Assembly: GCA_029559475.1 (NCBI GenBank)
Contig: JAKQBN010000013.1
Location: 25,462 to 89,461 of the forward strand
Source of the DNA: a bacterium
Lineage (GTDB): Bacteria > UBA4055
Length of the DNA stretch: 64,000 nucleotides
Direction of reading: 5' to 3'
Shown here: positions 8,016 through 17,373 of the stretch, one piece after another
Layout of the letters: every line of letters starts with the position of its first letter
Position numbering within the stretch: the stretch's first letter is position 1
Notes under the pieces: model-generated
Told to the model about the DNA's origin: nothing
Seen by the model: the letters and a program-made list of their open reading frames with translations, nothing else
The model's database searches: none
Position numbers and translations under genes: made by a program

Positions 8016-9305
8016 CTACTTTCCCAAAAGCCATTTCCATGCTGGAATAATTCTTATTTCGTAACCGTTAATTTCTTCTGATCCCTCATCGTTAAATGTT
8101 ATAACAGTCAGATCTTTTACTTTTAAAAACTCAGCCGACTTAATAAGCGCTCTATATTCCCTCTTTTTAACTTCTTCGTCGTTAAGATTGTAGCTAACTT
8201 GTATCAGGCTTTGAATCTTTTTGCCTTTAGAAACTACAAAATCAACTTCATAACCTTCTTTGGTACGATAATAGTTAATTTGAGCTTTCCTTCTGTGAAG
8301 CTCAAGATAGACAATGTTTTCTAAAGCTCTCGTTTCGTCAATTCCTTCGCCGTAACAAACCGAATTGGCCAGCGCCCAGTCTGCGCAATAGATCTTTCTG
8401 TAGTTCCTGAGCCTTATTTTTTCGGACCTGCTGTAAATCTCGACGGCATATATCATGAATGCGTCTGAAAGGTAAGAAAGGTATTTGTAAAGAGTTTCGT
8501 TGGAGAAAGAGAAACCTGCATCTTTTAAATTGCCTGCTATTTTGTTTACAGTCATCGGACAGGCGGTTCTTGATATCAGCGAATCTGCAAAAGAGCGAAG
8601 AAGGGTTAAATTAATGTTATCTTCATTATGCGCCTCCGCAATGTCTCTTAATATCATTGTGTCCCAATATGACCTGAGCATATCTCCGTGAAGTTTTTCA
8701 GATATATTGAAAAGTCCCGGCATTCCACCCTGTTCAAGGTATATTTTAAAATATCTTCTCAGGAAACCTATACCTTTAGATGAAGCGGTATCTTCTTCAA
8801 TATTATAATGTCTTAAAAATTCTCTAAATGAGAAAGGTGTAAGTTCAAAGGGAAAAAATTTACCTCTCAAAGCTGAAGAGTATTCGCCTCTCTGAAGGGT
8901 TGCAGTAGAACCTGTGATAAGTACCCTGTGTGTGTTTGATTCTATAAGATAAAGAATGTAATCTTCCCATCCTTTTATTCTGTGTATTTCATCAAAGATA
9001 AACAAGACTGTCTCTTTATTCCTTTTTTCTGGATAAAGGCCATAATAGGCATCATCTATAAGACTGAGTTTATCTGAGGTTATATTTATAATTCTATGAT
9101 CATTGAACTGGATCCGGCATACATTTTTTTTATCTGTTTCATATTCTGACTGAAATGTTCTATAAGTTTTACCGCTTCTTCTTGTGCCTACGATCCCTAC
9201 AGCTACATTCGGTATGAATTCGATCTCAAGATCCCTTTCGGTCAAGGCTTCTTTTTCTCTTTGCTGGTTGTCGGTAATTATTCTCTGAAATATTTCCATA
9301 TTCAT
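8016..9305 (-). CDS. AAA_14/DUF4143-type ATPase
   Basis: 429 aa. Walker A is GIVGTRRSGKTYRTF at about residue 40, and Walker B is VLFIFDEIHRIKGWEDY at about 100. A sensor-like VLITGSTATLQRGEYSSALRGK and FELTPFSFREFL are typical of this ATPase family. The C-terminal DUF4143 part has YRTKEGYEVDFVV, a restriction-endonuclease-like pattern (E..DFVV). These genes are common and mobile in anaerobes and archaea; many are thought to be toxin-like or of unknown function. The start at 9305 has AGAGGTG six bases upstream. It stands alone and is divergent from the ankyrin gene. Confidence 0.85.
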   Translation of the reverse strand: MNMEIFQRIITDNQQREKEALTERDLEIEFIPNVAVGIVGTRRSGKTYRTFQSEYETDKKNVCRIQFNDHRIINITSDKLSLIDDAYYGLYPEKRNKETVLFIFDEIHRIKGWEDYILYLIESNTHRVLITGSTATLQRGEYSSALRGKFFPFELTPFSFREFLRHYNIEEDTASSKGIGFLRRYFKIYLEQGGMPGLFNISEKLHGDMLRSYWDTMILRDIAEAHNEDNINLTLLRSFADSLISRTACPMTVNKIAGNLKDAGFSFSNETLYKYLSYLSDAFMIYAVEIYSRSEKIRLRNYRKIYCADWALANSVCYGEGIDETRALENIVYLELHRRKAQINYYRTKEGYEVDFVVSKGKKIQSLIQVSYNLNDEEVKKREYRALIKSAEFLKVKDLTVITFNDEGSEEINGYEIRIIPAWKWLLGK

Positions 9306-9477
9306 GACTGCACCTCTCTAATTCATTCTTTTCAAAAGGTAAATATAATATATTATCTTTCTTTTTGCAAGATAGATAAATGCAAATATCTTTCTTTTGT
9401 TTAGTTTTCCATTCAAATTCCCAACTCCCCTTTTCATCCCATAAATTCTCCGTTCTATCGGATTTAATATGTGATTT

Positions 9478-9522
9478 TCCCGGCAGAGTGTTAACTTTTA
9501 TCAAAAGTAAAAAACCGGGAGG
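9478..9522 (+). promoter_or_regulatory. Hairpin over the ribosome-binding site of the ankyrin-MBL gene
   Basis: TCCCGG (9478-9483) can pair with CCGGGA (9515-9520), with an inner 6-bp hairpin ACTTTT-ATC-AAAAGT (9494-9508) between them. The 3' arm covers most of the ribosome-binding site GGGAGG (9517-9522) that serves the ATG at 9528. This could limit translation, or be chance. The rest of the 222-base divergent gap (9306-9527) holds nothing else I recognise. Confidence 0.3.
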
Positions 9523-9527
9523 TTATT

Positions 9528-11249
9528 ATGTTGAAGAAAATCACAGCCGCGCTTATATTTGTAGTAGCGCTGGCATTAAACGGAGGTCTTATGGATATCA
9601 AAACGGCTGTTACGAACGGCGATCTTACGCTTGTAAGGTCGATGATCGAAGGGGACAAAAGTCTTCTTGAATCGAAGATCGACACTTATTTCACGCCTTT
9701 GAACCTGGCCAGCTACGAAGGGAAAACCGACATCGTTAAATATCTTCTTTCGAAAGGTGCTGACATCGATACGAAAGATAAGGAAGGAAGCAATCCGCTT
9801 CAGAACGCGGCTGCAAGAGGTCATTTCGAGATCGTAAAGCTGCTTGTAGAAAAAGGCAGCAATGTAAATTACAAAGATGACAATGGCGTTACTCCCCTTC
9901 ATTTCGGATGCATGTCCGGAAATCTTGATATTGTAAAATATCTGGTGGAAAAAGGTGCGGATTTAAATGCAACGTCAAAGATCGGAAGAAAGCCTGCGGT
10001 CGACGCGGTTTTCGGCGGTAACTTTGAAGTTCTGAAATATCTGGAAAGTAAAGGCGCAAGTATGAAAGGTCTTGAAGCCGGTGCAGGAAGCACTCCGCTT
10101 CACATCGCTACCGGAAGAGGTAATATAGACATGATTAAGTACTTTGTATCTAAAGGATACGATGTTAATAAAAAGAACGATGCGAGCCAGACGCCTTTTA
10201 CATGGGCCATAGGCGGCGGAAATACTGAGATCCTTAGACTGTTTATTGAGAATGGTGCCGATGTTAACTTTAAAGACAGATTAACAGGTAAAACCACACT
10301 CCATTTTGCCAGTGTGAGAGGTAATGCGGAGCTGGCGGATTTTTTGGTTAAAAAAGGCGCGGATGTAAACATCAAAGATAATAACGGTAAAACACCTTTG
10401 TTCTACGCTTCATATTATGATAATGAAATAATAGAAAAATTACTTAAAAAGAGTAAAGCTGAATCTATTGACACTTCAAGCCTGAACAAGGGTCTGGATC
10501 TAACCGGCGGCGATGCTAAGATATTCTATTTCTTTCACAGCGGAATGGGTGTAAAGACAAAAGATCATCTTCTCATTTTCGACTATTTTGAAGATGCAAG
10601 AGCGGTAAAACCGACTAATCCGAACATCAACAACGGATATGTAACTCCGGCAGATATTAAAGATCAAAATGTGATAGTATTCATCTCGCATGAGCACGAA
10701 GATCATTTCTTCCCTGCGGTTTTTGAATGGGCAAAAGTTTGTAAAAACATCAGTTTCGTAGCAGGATTTGATCCTAAATCAGATGTCAGGAACCTGAATA
10801 TTATTACAGGAAGAAATAAACTCACTGTAGGCGGAGTTGATATTACGACGATACCTTCAACGGACACCGGAGTCGCTTTTTTTGTAAAAGCTGATGGAAT
10901 TTCGGTCTATCATTCGGGAGATCATGCAAACATGACGCAGGATATGAGCGGACCTTTTGACGAAGAAATTGACTATTTAGTCTCAACCTGCGGAAAAGCG
11001 GACATTGCTTTCTTCCCTGTTACAGGATGCAATTTTAGAGATCATGCCGCTTTAAAAGCAGGCGTCAAATATGCAATTGAAAAAATGAATCCGGGAATTA
11101 CCGTTCCTATGCACGCTTGGGATAACGAAATCCAATTAAGACTTTTTAGAGACGAAGCGGTCAAAGAAGGCGTGAAAGCCGAGTTCTTCTGTCCGGAAAG
11201 CAAAGGGGACAGATTTATTTTCAACAAAAAATCTATCGGTATGAATTGA
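9528..11249 (+). CDS. Exported ankyrin-repeat / metallo-beta-lactamase-fold fusion
   Basis: 573 aa. A hydrophobic N-terminus (MLKKITAALIFVVALALNGG) suggests export. About eight ankyrin repeats fill residues 25-310 (TPLNLASYEGKTDIVKYLLSKGADI, TPLHFGCMSGNLDIVKYLVE and so on). Residues 330-573 form a UlaG-like metallo-beta-lactamase fold: SHEHEDHFF is the HxHxDH metal motif, HSGDH is the next ligand region, and VPMHAWDNE is the late His region. All the usual metal ligands look intact, so a hydrolase acting on a small ester or phosphodiester is plausible; the substrate is unknown. The ATG follows GGGAGG by five bases. The next gene follows after 54 bases on the same strand. Confidence 0.85.
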   Translation: MLKKITAALIFVVALALNGGLMDIKTAVTNGDLTLVRSMIEGDKSLLESKIDTYFTPLNLASYEGKTDIVKYLLSKGADIDTKDKEGSNPLQNAAARGHFEIVKLLVEKGSNVNYKDDNGVTPLHFGCMSGNLDIVKYLVEKGADLNATSKIGRKPAVDAVFGGNFEVLKYLESKGASMKGLEAGAGSTPLHIATGRGNIDMIKYFVSKGYDVNKKNDASQTPFTWAIGGGNTEILRLFIENGADVNFKDRLTGKTTLHFASVRGNAELADFLVKKGADVNIKDNNGKTPLFYASYYDNEIIEKLLKKSKAESIDTSSLNKGLDLTGGDAKIFYFFHSGMGVKTKDHLLIFDYFEDARAVKPTNPNINNGYVTPADIKDQNVIVFISHEHEDHFFPAVFEWAKVCKNISFVAGFDPKSDVRNLNIITGRNKLTVGGVDITTIPSTDTGVAFFVKADGISVYHSGDHANMTQDMSGPFDEEIDYLVSTCGKADIAFFPVTGCNFRDHAALKAGVKYAIEKMNPGITVPMHAWDNEIQLRLFRDEAVKEGVKAEFFCPESKGDRFIFNKKSIGMN

Positions 11250-11303
11250 TTTCGATAGAAAAATAGTTTATTATTACCTTAAAATTACATCGGGGTAAAA
11301 ATT

Positions 11304-12338
11304 ATGAGCAGCGATATGACCTATAAAAAGTTCGGTGGTTTTAAAGCCGTAGTTAAAGAATTCAACATGATGAAGCGTACTGAGCTGAACGATATTTTTA
11401 CCCTGATGAATAATTCATTTAAAGATTTTATAAAAGGGCCGGCTTTCTGTAAGATCAACTACATTTCCAGCGTGACCGAAGGTTATTTGGTTGAAGCCGG
11501 ATACCCTGTGGACGACAGCCTTGAGACCGCAGGTGATTTTTTACTTAAAGATTTTGGTGAACTTAAAGTGCTCGCTGTTGTAGCTGATCAGGGGCTGAAG
11601 AACCTTTCGGAAAAATATACCGAAGTTTACGGTTACGCATATAAAAAAGGAATGATCTCTGACGAATTCGTGATAGAAGTCTATCCTGAAGGTAGAACGG
11701 AAGGTAAAGTAGAACTTCTTTTCGTAGAGCATTTGTGGACAGAATTATTCCTGAAAAACTGCAGGTCGATTTTGAATCATACGGATAACGATGAAATCAA
11801 CAAATCCGCATCAGGTATATGCTCAGAAATAGAAATGGGCGAACGGTTCGAAAGAATAAAAAAAATGGTCGATATAGTTGACAGAAATAAAGAACATGCC
11901 AAATATAAAATATTATCGGGCTGTTCCCATATTTTCCCGACCGATCAGCTCAAAAAACTCAGAAACACTTATGTCGAAGCTGAAAAGAAAGGATCAGATC
12001 CCGTTGATGCGGTAATTGAATTCATGAAAGCCGATCCCGGCTGGGCAGAACCGCCTGTCAGAAACGGGAACGAAATATACGCAGAAAAAAAGCCCCGTGA
12101 CCCTAAAGCATTTGCCGAAGCAAAGACCGATCTCGAAAGAAAAAAGGCTTACTGCTTCTGTCCGCCAATAAGAGAGAATTTAGATAAAGGCATGAGCAAA
12201 ACCTATTGCTACTGCGGAGCCGGATGGTACCGCCAGCAGTGGGAAGCCGCCACAAATAAAGAAGTCAGGGTGGAGATCCTGACTTCGATATTGAACGGCG
12301 ATGATAAATGCAGCTTTAAAGTTATTTTACCGGAATAA
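11304..12338 (+). CDS. GyrI-like sensor domain fused to a Cys-rich domain (unknown function)
   Basis: 344 aa, probably cytosolic. Residues 1-150 resemble a GyrI-like/AraC effector-binding domain (EAGYPVDDS, then LKVLAVVADQGLKNLSEKY and a late IEVYPEG). Residues 180-344 form a second domain with KKAYCFCPPIRE, TYCYCGAGWYRQQWE and a C-terminal GDDKCSFKVILPE. This ending recalls DUF6144 / ATC-hydrolase-like proteins, a low-confidence resemblance from memory. No DNA-binding domain is present, so it is more likely a small-molecule binding or modifying protein than a regulator. It may share a transcript with the upstream ankyrin-MBL gene. Confidence 0.6.
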   Translation: MSSDMTYKKFGGFKAVVKEFNMMKRTELNDIFTLMNNSFKDFIKGPAFCKINYISSVTEGYLVEAGYPVDDSLETAGDFLLKDFGELKVLAVVADQGLKNLSEKYTEVYGYAYKKGMISDEFVIEVYPEGRTEGKVELLFVEHLWTELFLKNCRSILNHTDNDEINKSASGICSEIEMGERFERIKKMVDIVDRNKEHAKYKILSGCSHIFPTDQLKKLRNTYVEAEKKGSDPVDAVIEFMKADPGWAEPPVRNGNEIYAEKKPRDPKAFAEAKTDLERKKAYCFCPPIRENLDKGMSKTYCYCGAGWYRQQWEAATNKEVRVEILTSILNGDDKCSFKVILPE

Positions 12339-12341
12339 AAA

Positions 12342-14114
12342 TTATTTTATCAATAACATTTTCTTACTTAGCTTAGTGCTTCCTGTTTCGAGGGTATAGA
12401 AATATATTCCGCTGTTGAGATTTTCTGCATTGAAATAAACTTCGTGCTTACCGACTGATACTGTACCGTTCACAAGCTCTTTTACAAACTGTCCTTCTGA
12501 ATTGAAAACCGACAGTGTGACCTGTTCTTCCTTCGGAAGCGAGAAACTGATCTCAGTTTCAGGATTGAACGGGTTCGGATAGTTCTGTGATAATGAAATA
12601 TATGAAGGTAAAGAATTAGTTTCAATTGTAGACGGCATCATTATCTGCATCGGGTTGCCGGTTCCGGGCGCAAGACTTTCAAATCCGCTTACTACAGGCG
12701 ATGAAGAATTGTCTAGTAAAAATGTACGCATATCTCCCCAGTATGTATCAGGTATCATATAAGGTCTTGATTTATCTTCTACGATTATTTGAATTTCATC
12801 TCCGCTTTCCCAAGAGTAAACAAAATTACCTGGATTAAAATAAAACACCGAATAAATTCCGCCAAGCATGGTAAATCCGCATCCCGGACTGTCCTTGTCT
12901 AATATTTCAGCCGGATTGTCGTTATTCCATACTTTGAATTCTATGTTTGCATAAGGCTCGGTGCTAAAATCCAGTTCGCTCCCGTCAACATCAACGAGAT
13001 GATAATAGATCACTCTCGGTCCGCCGCCTGTTAGACCTTTATTCGGATGAATCTGACCCGAAACGGTATCTGTATTGTCTGTAATCACTTTCGATGAAGG
13101 CCATACAGCAGCTTCCGTTACACTTGCGAGCAAAGCCATGCCAGGTTCCACATCGAAAATGTTCGCCCACCCGAATACGGATTCTGCGCTCGTAGAGAAC
13201 TGCTGTGTGGAATTGTTGTATTTTGAGATAGCATTACATACTGCAATGTCGTTTCCTAGTAATTCTGTATCCGTTAATCCGGCTTTTGACAACGGTACGC
13301 AGATCGGATTATTATCGGTCCCGGCGGTAGTTATCAGGTTGTACTGAACTGCAATGCTATCACCCTCCACTATGAAATCAAAATTGTTCTTAGCATTAAT
13401 CAGGTATGCCCCGCCTGTCTGAACAGAAAAGTCTGTTAACCAGCCTAGACCGGGATAATAACCCGCTGTTTCCCAACCCTGTGCAACAGGATCAAATTTC
13501 GATACTGCGTCAATATTTGTGTGTGTCGGGTCGAAATCGCTTGCATTAGTCCAGCCGTTTTGAACCGGAAGTCCGACAAAATTCAGGTCGGTACCTGTGG
13601 TCGTCACGCACGGATATATGAAAGTTTTTGTATCAGAACCTGATTCCCATGTTAGCATGTAAGGCATTCCTGAGCCTTCAATACCGAGATCTTCAAACCC
13701 TAGCTCAACAAATGGCTCATCACCTTCGATAACATAATCTGCAAGAGCTGAACAATGACCACCAGAGCCGTCATTCCAGTCGATCATCTCTATATGAAGA
13801 ATGTTGCCGACTCCCCAAGCAGGAAAATGCTGAAGGTCAACCATAGATACTCCTCTTAATGGGTATTCTACAGGATCGGGATACATCGCAACACCGCATT
13901 GAGCAAGACTGTCCGCCTGTGTAATTAATGTAAAGCCACCTATTGACGGACCGGTTCCCTGGTTTAACCATGCCCTGTAGGTAACACCGTCAATATTCTC
14001 ATTTGTAAACTCATTTCCGGAACGATCAAGCATACCGAAATATATTACTTTCGGCATTGATGCAAAAACATTAATTGCACTCAAAATAGCAATTACAATA
14101 ATTAACTTTTTCAT
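12342..14114 (-). CDS. T9SS-exported protein with a duplicated module
   Basis: 590 aa. Signal peptide MKKLIIVIAILSAINVFAS, and a C-terminal T9SS sorting module (LSQNYPNPFNPETEISFSLP ... LNSGIYFYTLE ... KKMLLIK). The part in between is not recognised but has internal symmetry: residues ~20-140 (MPKVIYFGMLDRSGNEF) and ~350-470 (GPRVIYYHLVDVDGSELDF) look like copies of one domain, each with a 'W.sGd' segment. Two further copies of a 'TTGTD.N..G.P' unit lie between them. The 3' end is convergent with the upstream gene, 3 bases from its stop. The role is probably as an outer surface or secreted protein. Confidence 0.8.
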   Translation of the reverse strand: MKKLIIVIAILSAINVFASMPKVIYFGMLDRSGNEFTNENIDGVTYRAWLNQGTGPSIGGFTLITQADSLAQCGVAMYPDPVEYPLRGVSMVDLQHFPAWGVGNILHIEMIDWNDGSGGHCSALADYVIEGDEPFVELGFEDLGIEGSGMPYMLTWESGSDTKTFIYPCVTTTGTDLNFVGLPVQNGWTNASDFDPTHTNIDAVSKFDPVAQGWETAGYYPGLGWLTDFSVQTGGAYLINAKNNFDFIVEGDSIAVQYNLITTAGTDNNPICVPLSKAGLTDTELLGNDIAVCNAISKYNNSTQQFSTSAESVFGWANIFDVEPGMALLASVTEAAVWPSSKVITDNTDTVSGQIHPNKGLTGGGPRVIYYHLVDVDGSELDFSTEPYANIEFKVWNNDNPAEILDKDSPGCGFTMLGGIYSVFYFNPGNFVYSWESGDEIQIIVEDKSRPYMIPDTYWGDMRTFLLDNSSSPVVSGFESLAPGTGNPMQIMMPSTIETNSLPSYISLSQNYPNPFNPETEISFSLPKEEQVTLSVFNSEGQFVKELVNGTVSVGKHEVYFNAENLNSGIYFYTLETGSTKLSKKMLLIK

Positions 14115-14188
14115 AATACTTCTCCTATTTTACTCTCCTGATAGTAAAATACTAAAATATTATGATAAAACAAATAATAATTATAAAA

Positions 14189-17100
14189 TTATTTATCGTA
14201 ACCTTTTTCTTCTCTCAGATTCAAAGCATCTTTGAATGACATAGTTTGAGTACCTGAACATCTGCATGAAAATCCGTCTATGAATGAATATACAACAGGG
14301 AGAACGAGAAGAGTAAGTATAGTGGCGAAACCGAGACCGAAAACGATGCTGACAGCCATAGGTTTCCACATTTTGACCGACTCTGAAGAAGATATTATCA
14401 TAGGTACAAGCCCGAAAATGGTTGTAATTGTAGTAAGAAGTATCGGCCTGAGCCTTGTTTTACCTGCGTTTATCAGGCTGTTCCACCTGTCGGTGCCAGA
14501 CTCTCTTTCTTTATTGATAAAATCGACCATTACGATCGAATCGTTCACGACGATCCCTGCAAGAGCCACTACCGCAATCATAGATAGAATTGAGAATGGT
14601 GTATGAGTGCTTATAAGACCGATTATAACTCCTATAAATGCGAACGGTATAGTGATCATAACTATTAAAGGCTGAATGTACGACTTGAACTGTGCGCCAA
14701 GGATCATATAGATCATAATCATAGCCAATAGAAAAGCGATGTAAAGTGATCCGAAACTTTTCTTTCTCTCATCCGCCGCGCCACCTGCTTCGATCTTGTA
14801 GCCGGGATGATCTTTTTCAAAATTCTCCAGCGCTCCTGAAATGTTCTTGATCTTGTTACCGAAAAGCAGTTCGTTTGCTTCATCAGGAGTTCTCATGAAT
14901 GTTTTGCCGCCTGAAGTATAAGAACCTGTGCTTGCCGTAATTGTGATCGCCCTTTTTCCGTCCCTTCTCGATATTCTTGAGATAGTATTAGATATCTCGA
15001 ATTTCGCCACATCTTTTAGAATTACCTTCTTACCGGTTTTTGTATTGATTTTCAGATTCTCGATCTTATCCGCGGTATCGAACTGATGCTCGGGAAGAAT
15101 TACTCTGATATTATATTTTTCTGACCTTTCGCTGTACTCCGAGATTATCTTTCCTACTGAAGAGACCCTAACGAACGAAGCAATCTCGGAAAGGCTTATA
15201 CCATAAATGGCAAGTTTATCATAATCCGGATAAATTTTTAACTCCTTTTTGCCCGAATCGAAATTGTCGTCAATATCGGTTACGCCTTCGATCCCCGACA
15301 AAGTTCTCTTAACATTTTCAGAAAGCTCCTCGAGTTTCTTGAGGTCGTCTCCGGTGATCCTTAATTCGACATCTTCACCTGTGGGCGGACCTGATCTTCC
15401 GGTAAAGAATTTATAGCTTACGATCTCAGGTATTCCGTTCAGAAATTTTCTGATATCGCCTGTTACTACATTGAGATCTACGGTAAGACTGTCGGCGTCG
15501 ATAAGATCGAGCCTGAATTCCATAAGATTAGTCCCTTCGTCCCAGAACGATCTGTCCTGCTGCTGGCCGATGTTGGTATTCAGCGACTGGAAATTCTCCT
15601 GATACGGCAGAGACATCAGATATTTCTCGATCCTTGATGCCAGCGAATCTGTCTGGTCGAGATGTGCTCCCGAGAACGTTTCGGCTTTCACTGTAAGCGT
15701 GGCCGGAGCTGTTTTCGGGAAAAATTCGAACTTTATATACCCTCTTACCACTGTAATTAATGAAATAATTAAAGCTATTATCAAAAGCGACATAACAAGA
15801 GTTCTTCTTTTTAAAAATCCGATAAGCAGACGGCCGTAGCTTTTGACGACCTTTTTAAAAAAATGACTCTCGGCCTTTATTTTATCGTGAGGTTTTGCGA
15901 AATCGGCAAGATGCGACGGCAGCATCAGCACAGCTTCGAAAAGCGAAGTAAAAAGTGCTATTGATACAACTATCGGAAATACGGATAGGAATTTTCCCAT
16001 ATTCCCTTCTAGCATTAAAAGCGGAAGAAAAGCCGCAATTGTGGTCATGACTGCTGCTACGATCGGCCATAGTATTTCTTTCGTACCTGCCACAGCGGCG
16101 TCTTTCGGACTCATTCCAATCTCGATGTTCCTGTGAACATTTTCAATTACGACGATCGCGTCATCAACTACCATACCTAGAACCAGAACAAGAGCAAACA
16201 GGCTTAGATTATTTATTGTTATTCCGAAATAATGCATCAGCCAGAAAGTCATCAGGAAAGAAAAAGGTATACCCCACGCGGCTAAAATTGCGTATCTCCA
16301 GCCGATAAATATTAAAAGCGTCAGAAAAACCAGTATCACACCGAAAACGGCCGATGAAGACAGCGTGCTTATATTTCTGTTTACTTCTATAGATTCGTCG
16401 TTAATTATCTTAGCATTCACATTTGAATATTTATCTTTAACGGTAACTACATATTTTTTTATGTTCTCTATGATGTCGAGAATATTCCCATCAGCGTTCT
16501 GATATACATAAAGATTTATGCTTTCTTTTCCGTTCAGTCGAGTTTTAACGTTTATATCTTCATAAGTGTCTGTGACCGCCGCGATGTCTCTGACCCTTAT
16601 CACACTTCCGTTATCGAATGCTTTGAGCACGACGAACTCTATCTGGTCAACGGATAAGAACTCCCCCATCGTCCTTATTAAAACTTCTGAATTACCCGCA
16701 AAAATGCTGCCTCCCGGCAGATTGAGATTTCTGGCTCTGACCGCAGTTTCAATATCTGAAAAACTGATGTTGAAATATTCCATTTTGTTGATGTCAGGCT
16801 CTATCCTGATCTCTCTGTTCTTTGAGCCTTTGAGCTCAACTTTGGACACATAATTTATTTTCGCCAGATCGTCCTTAATATTCTCGGCGATCCTCTTTAT
16901 TCCGTCAGGAGTATATGATTCGCCTTCTACAGCTATAGTACAGACCGATTTCATCTCCCTGATGCTGATATTCTGCATATACGGTTCGCTTGCATCTTCC
17001 GGAAGGTTCTTAACTTTATCCAGCTCTCTCGAAACATCCGCCCAAGCTTTGTCAATATCGGCATTCGTAGTAAGGTTTAGTGTTACTACGGCTCTTCCCT

Positions 17101-17356
17101 CGTACGCGACTGAAGTTATATAGTCAATATCTGTTATATCCGAGAGTTCATCTTCGATCTCCTTTATGATAAGAGACTCGATCTCGTCCGGCGCGACTCC
17201 GGGATATGTTACCGTGATCATGAACATCCCCCATTCTATCTGAGGCATGGATTCTTTAGGAATTCTGTAAGTATAAAATATTCCGAGAATGATTATTATT
17301 ATCATGGCCATATTGACCAGAACTGGATTTTCTACCGAGAATTTTGGAAGGTTCAT
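14189..17356 (-). CDS. RND-family efflux permease (AcrB/HAE1 type)
   Basis: 1055 aa, full length for an RND transporter. It starts MNLPKFSVENPVLVNMAMII. The two repeats have TM1 and TM7 (about residues 10-30 and 520-540), each followed by a large periplasmic loop. The proton-relay helix is present as VLGMVVDDAIVVIENVHR (Asp-Asp). The C-terminal repeat has AGIVVNDSIVMVDF. The absence of CusA-type methionine or metal motifs suggests small-molecule (HAE-type) cargo. It is encoded 17 bases after the adaptor gene, so the pair is one operon. No TolC-like outer-membrane channel gene is nearby, so that partner must be encoded elsewhere. Confidence 0.93.
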   Translation of the reverse strand: MNLPKFSVENPVLVNMAMIIIIILGIFYTYRIPKESMPQIEWGMFMITVTYPGVAPDEIESLIIKEIEDELSDITDIDYITSVAYEGRAVVTLNLTTNADIDKAWADVSRELDKVKNLPEDASEPYMQNISIREMKSVCTIAVEGESYTPDGIKRIAENIKDDLAKINYVSKVELKGSKNREIRIEPDINKMEYFNISFSDIETAVRARNLNLPGGSIFAGNSEVLIRTMGEFLSVDQIEFVVLKAFDNGSVIRVRDIAAVTDTYEDINVKTRLNGKESINLYVYQNADGNILDIIENIKKYVVTVKDKYSNVNAKIINDESIEVNRNISTLSSSAVFGVILVFLTLLIFIGWRYAILAAWGIPFSFLMTFWLMHYFGITINNLSLFALVLVLGMVVDDAIVVIENVHRNIEIGMSPKDAAVAGTKEILWPIVAAVMTTIAAFLPLLMLEGNMGKFLSVFPIVVSIALFTSLFEAVLMLPSHLADFAKPHDKIKAESHFFKKVVKSYGRLLIGFLKRRTLVMSLLIIALIISLITVVRGYIKFEFFPKTAPATLTVKAETFSGAHLDQTDSLASRIEKYLMSLPYQENFQSLNTNIGQQQDRSFWDEGTNLMEFRLDLIDADSLTVDLNVVTGDIRKFLNGIPEIVSYKFFTGRSGPPTGEDVELRITGDDLKKLEELSENVKRTLSGIEGVTDIDDNFDSGKKELKIYPDYDKLAIYGISLSEIASFVRVSSVGKIISEYSERSEKYNIRVILPEHQFDTADKIENLKINTKTGKKVILKDVAKFEISNTISRISRRDGKRAITITASTGSYTSGGKTFMRTPDEANELLFGNKIKNISGALENFEKDHPGYKIEAGGAADERKKSFGSLYIAFLLAMIMIYMILGAQFKSYIQPLIVMITIPFAFIGVIIGLISTHTPFSILSMIAVVALAGIVVNDSIVMVDFINKERESGTDRWNSLINAGKTRLRPILLTTITTIFGLVPMIISSSESVKMWKPMAVSIVFGLGFATILTLLVLPVVYSFIDGFSCRCSGTQTMSFKDALNLREEKGYDK

Positions 17357-17373
17357 TCTAATCCTCTTCTGCT

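Noticed and set aside
9226-9504. Minus-strand ORF of 92 aa before the DUF4143 ATPase
   Set aside because: It overlaps the ATPase start in another frame and the divergent regulatory gap; no ribosome-binding site and no family match.
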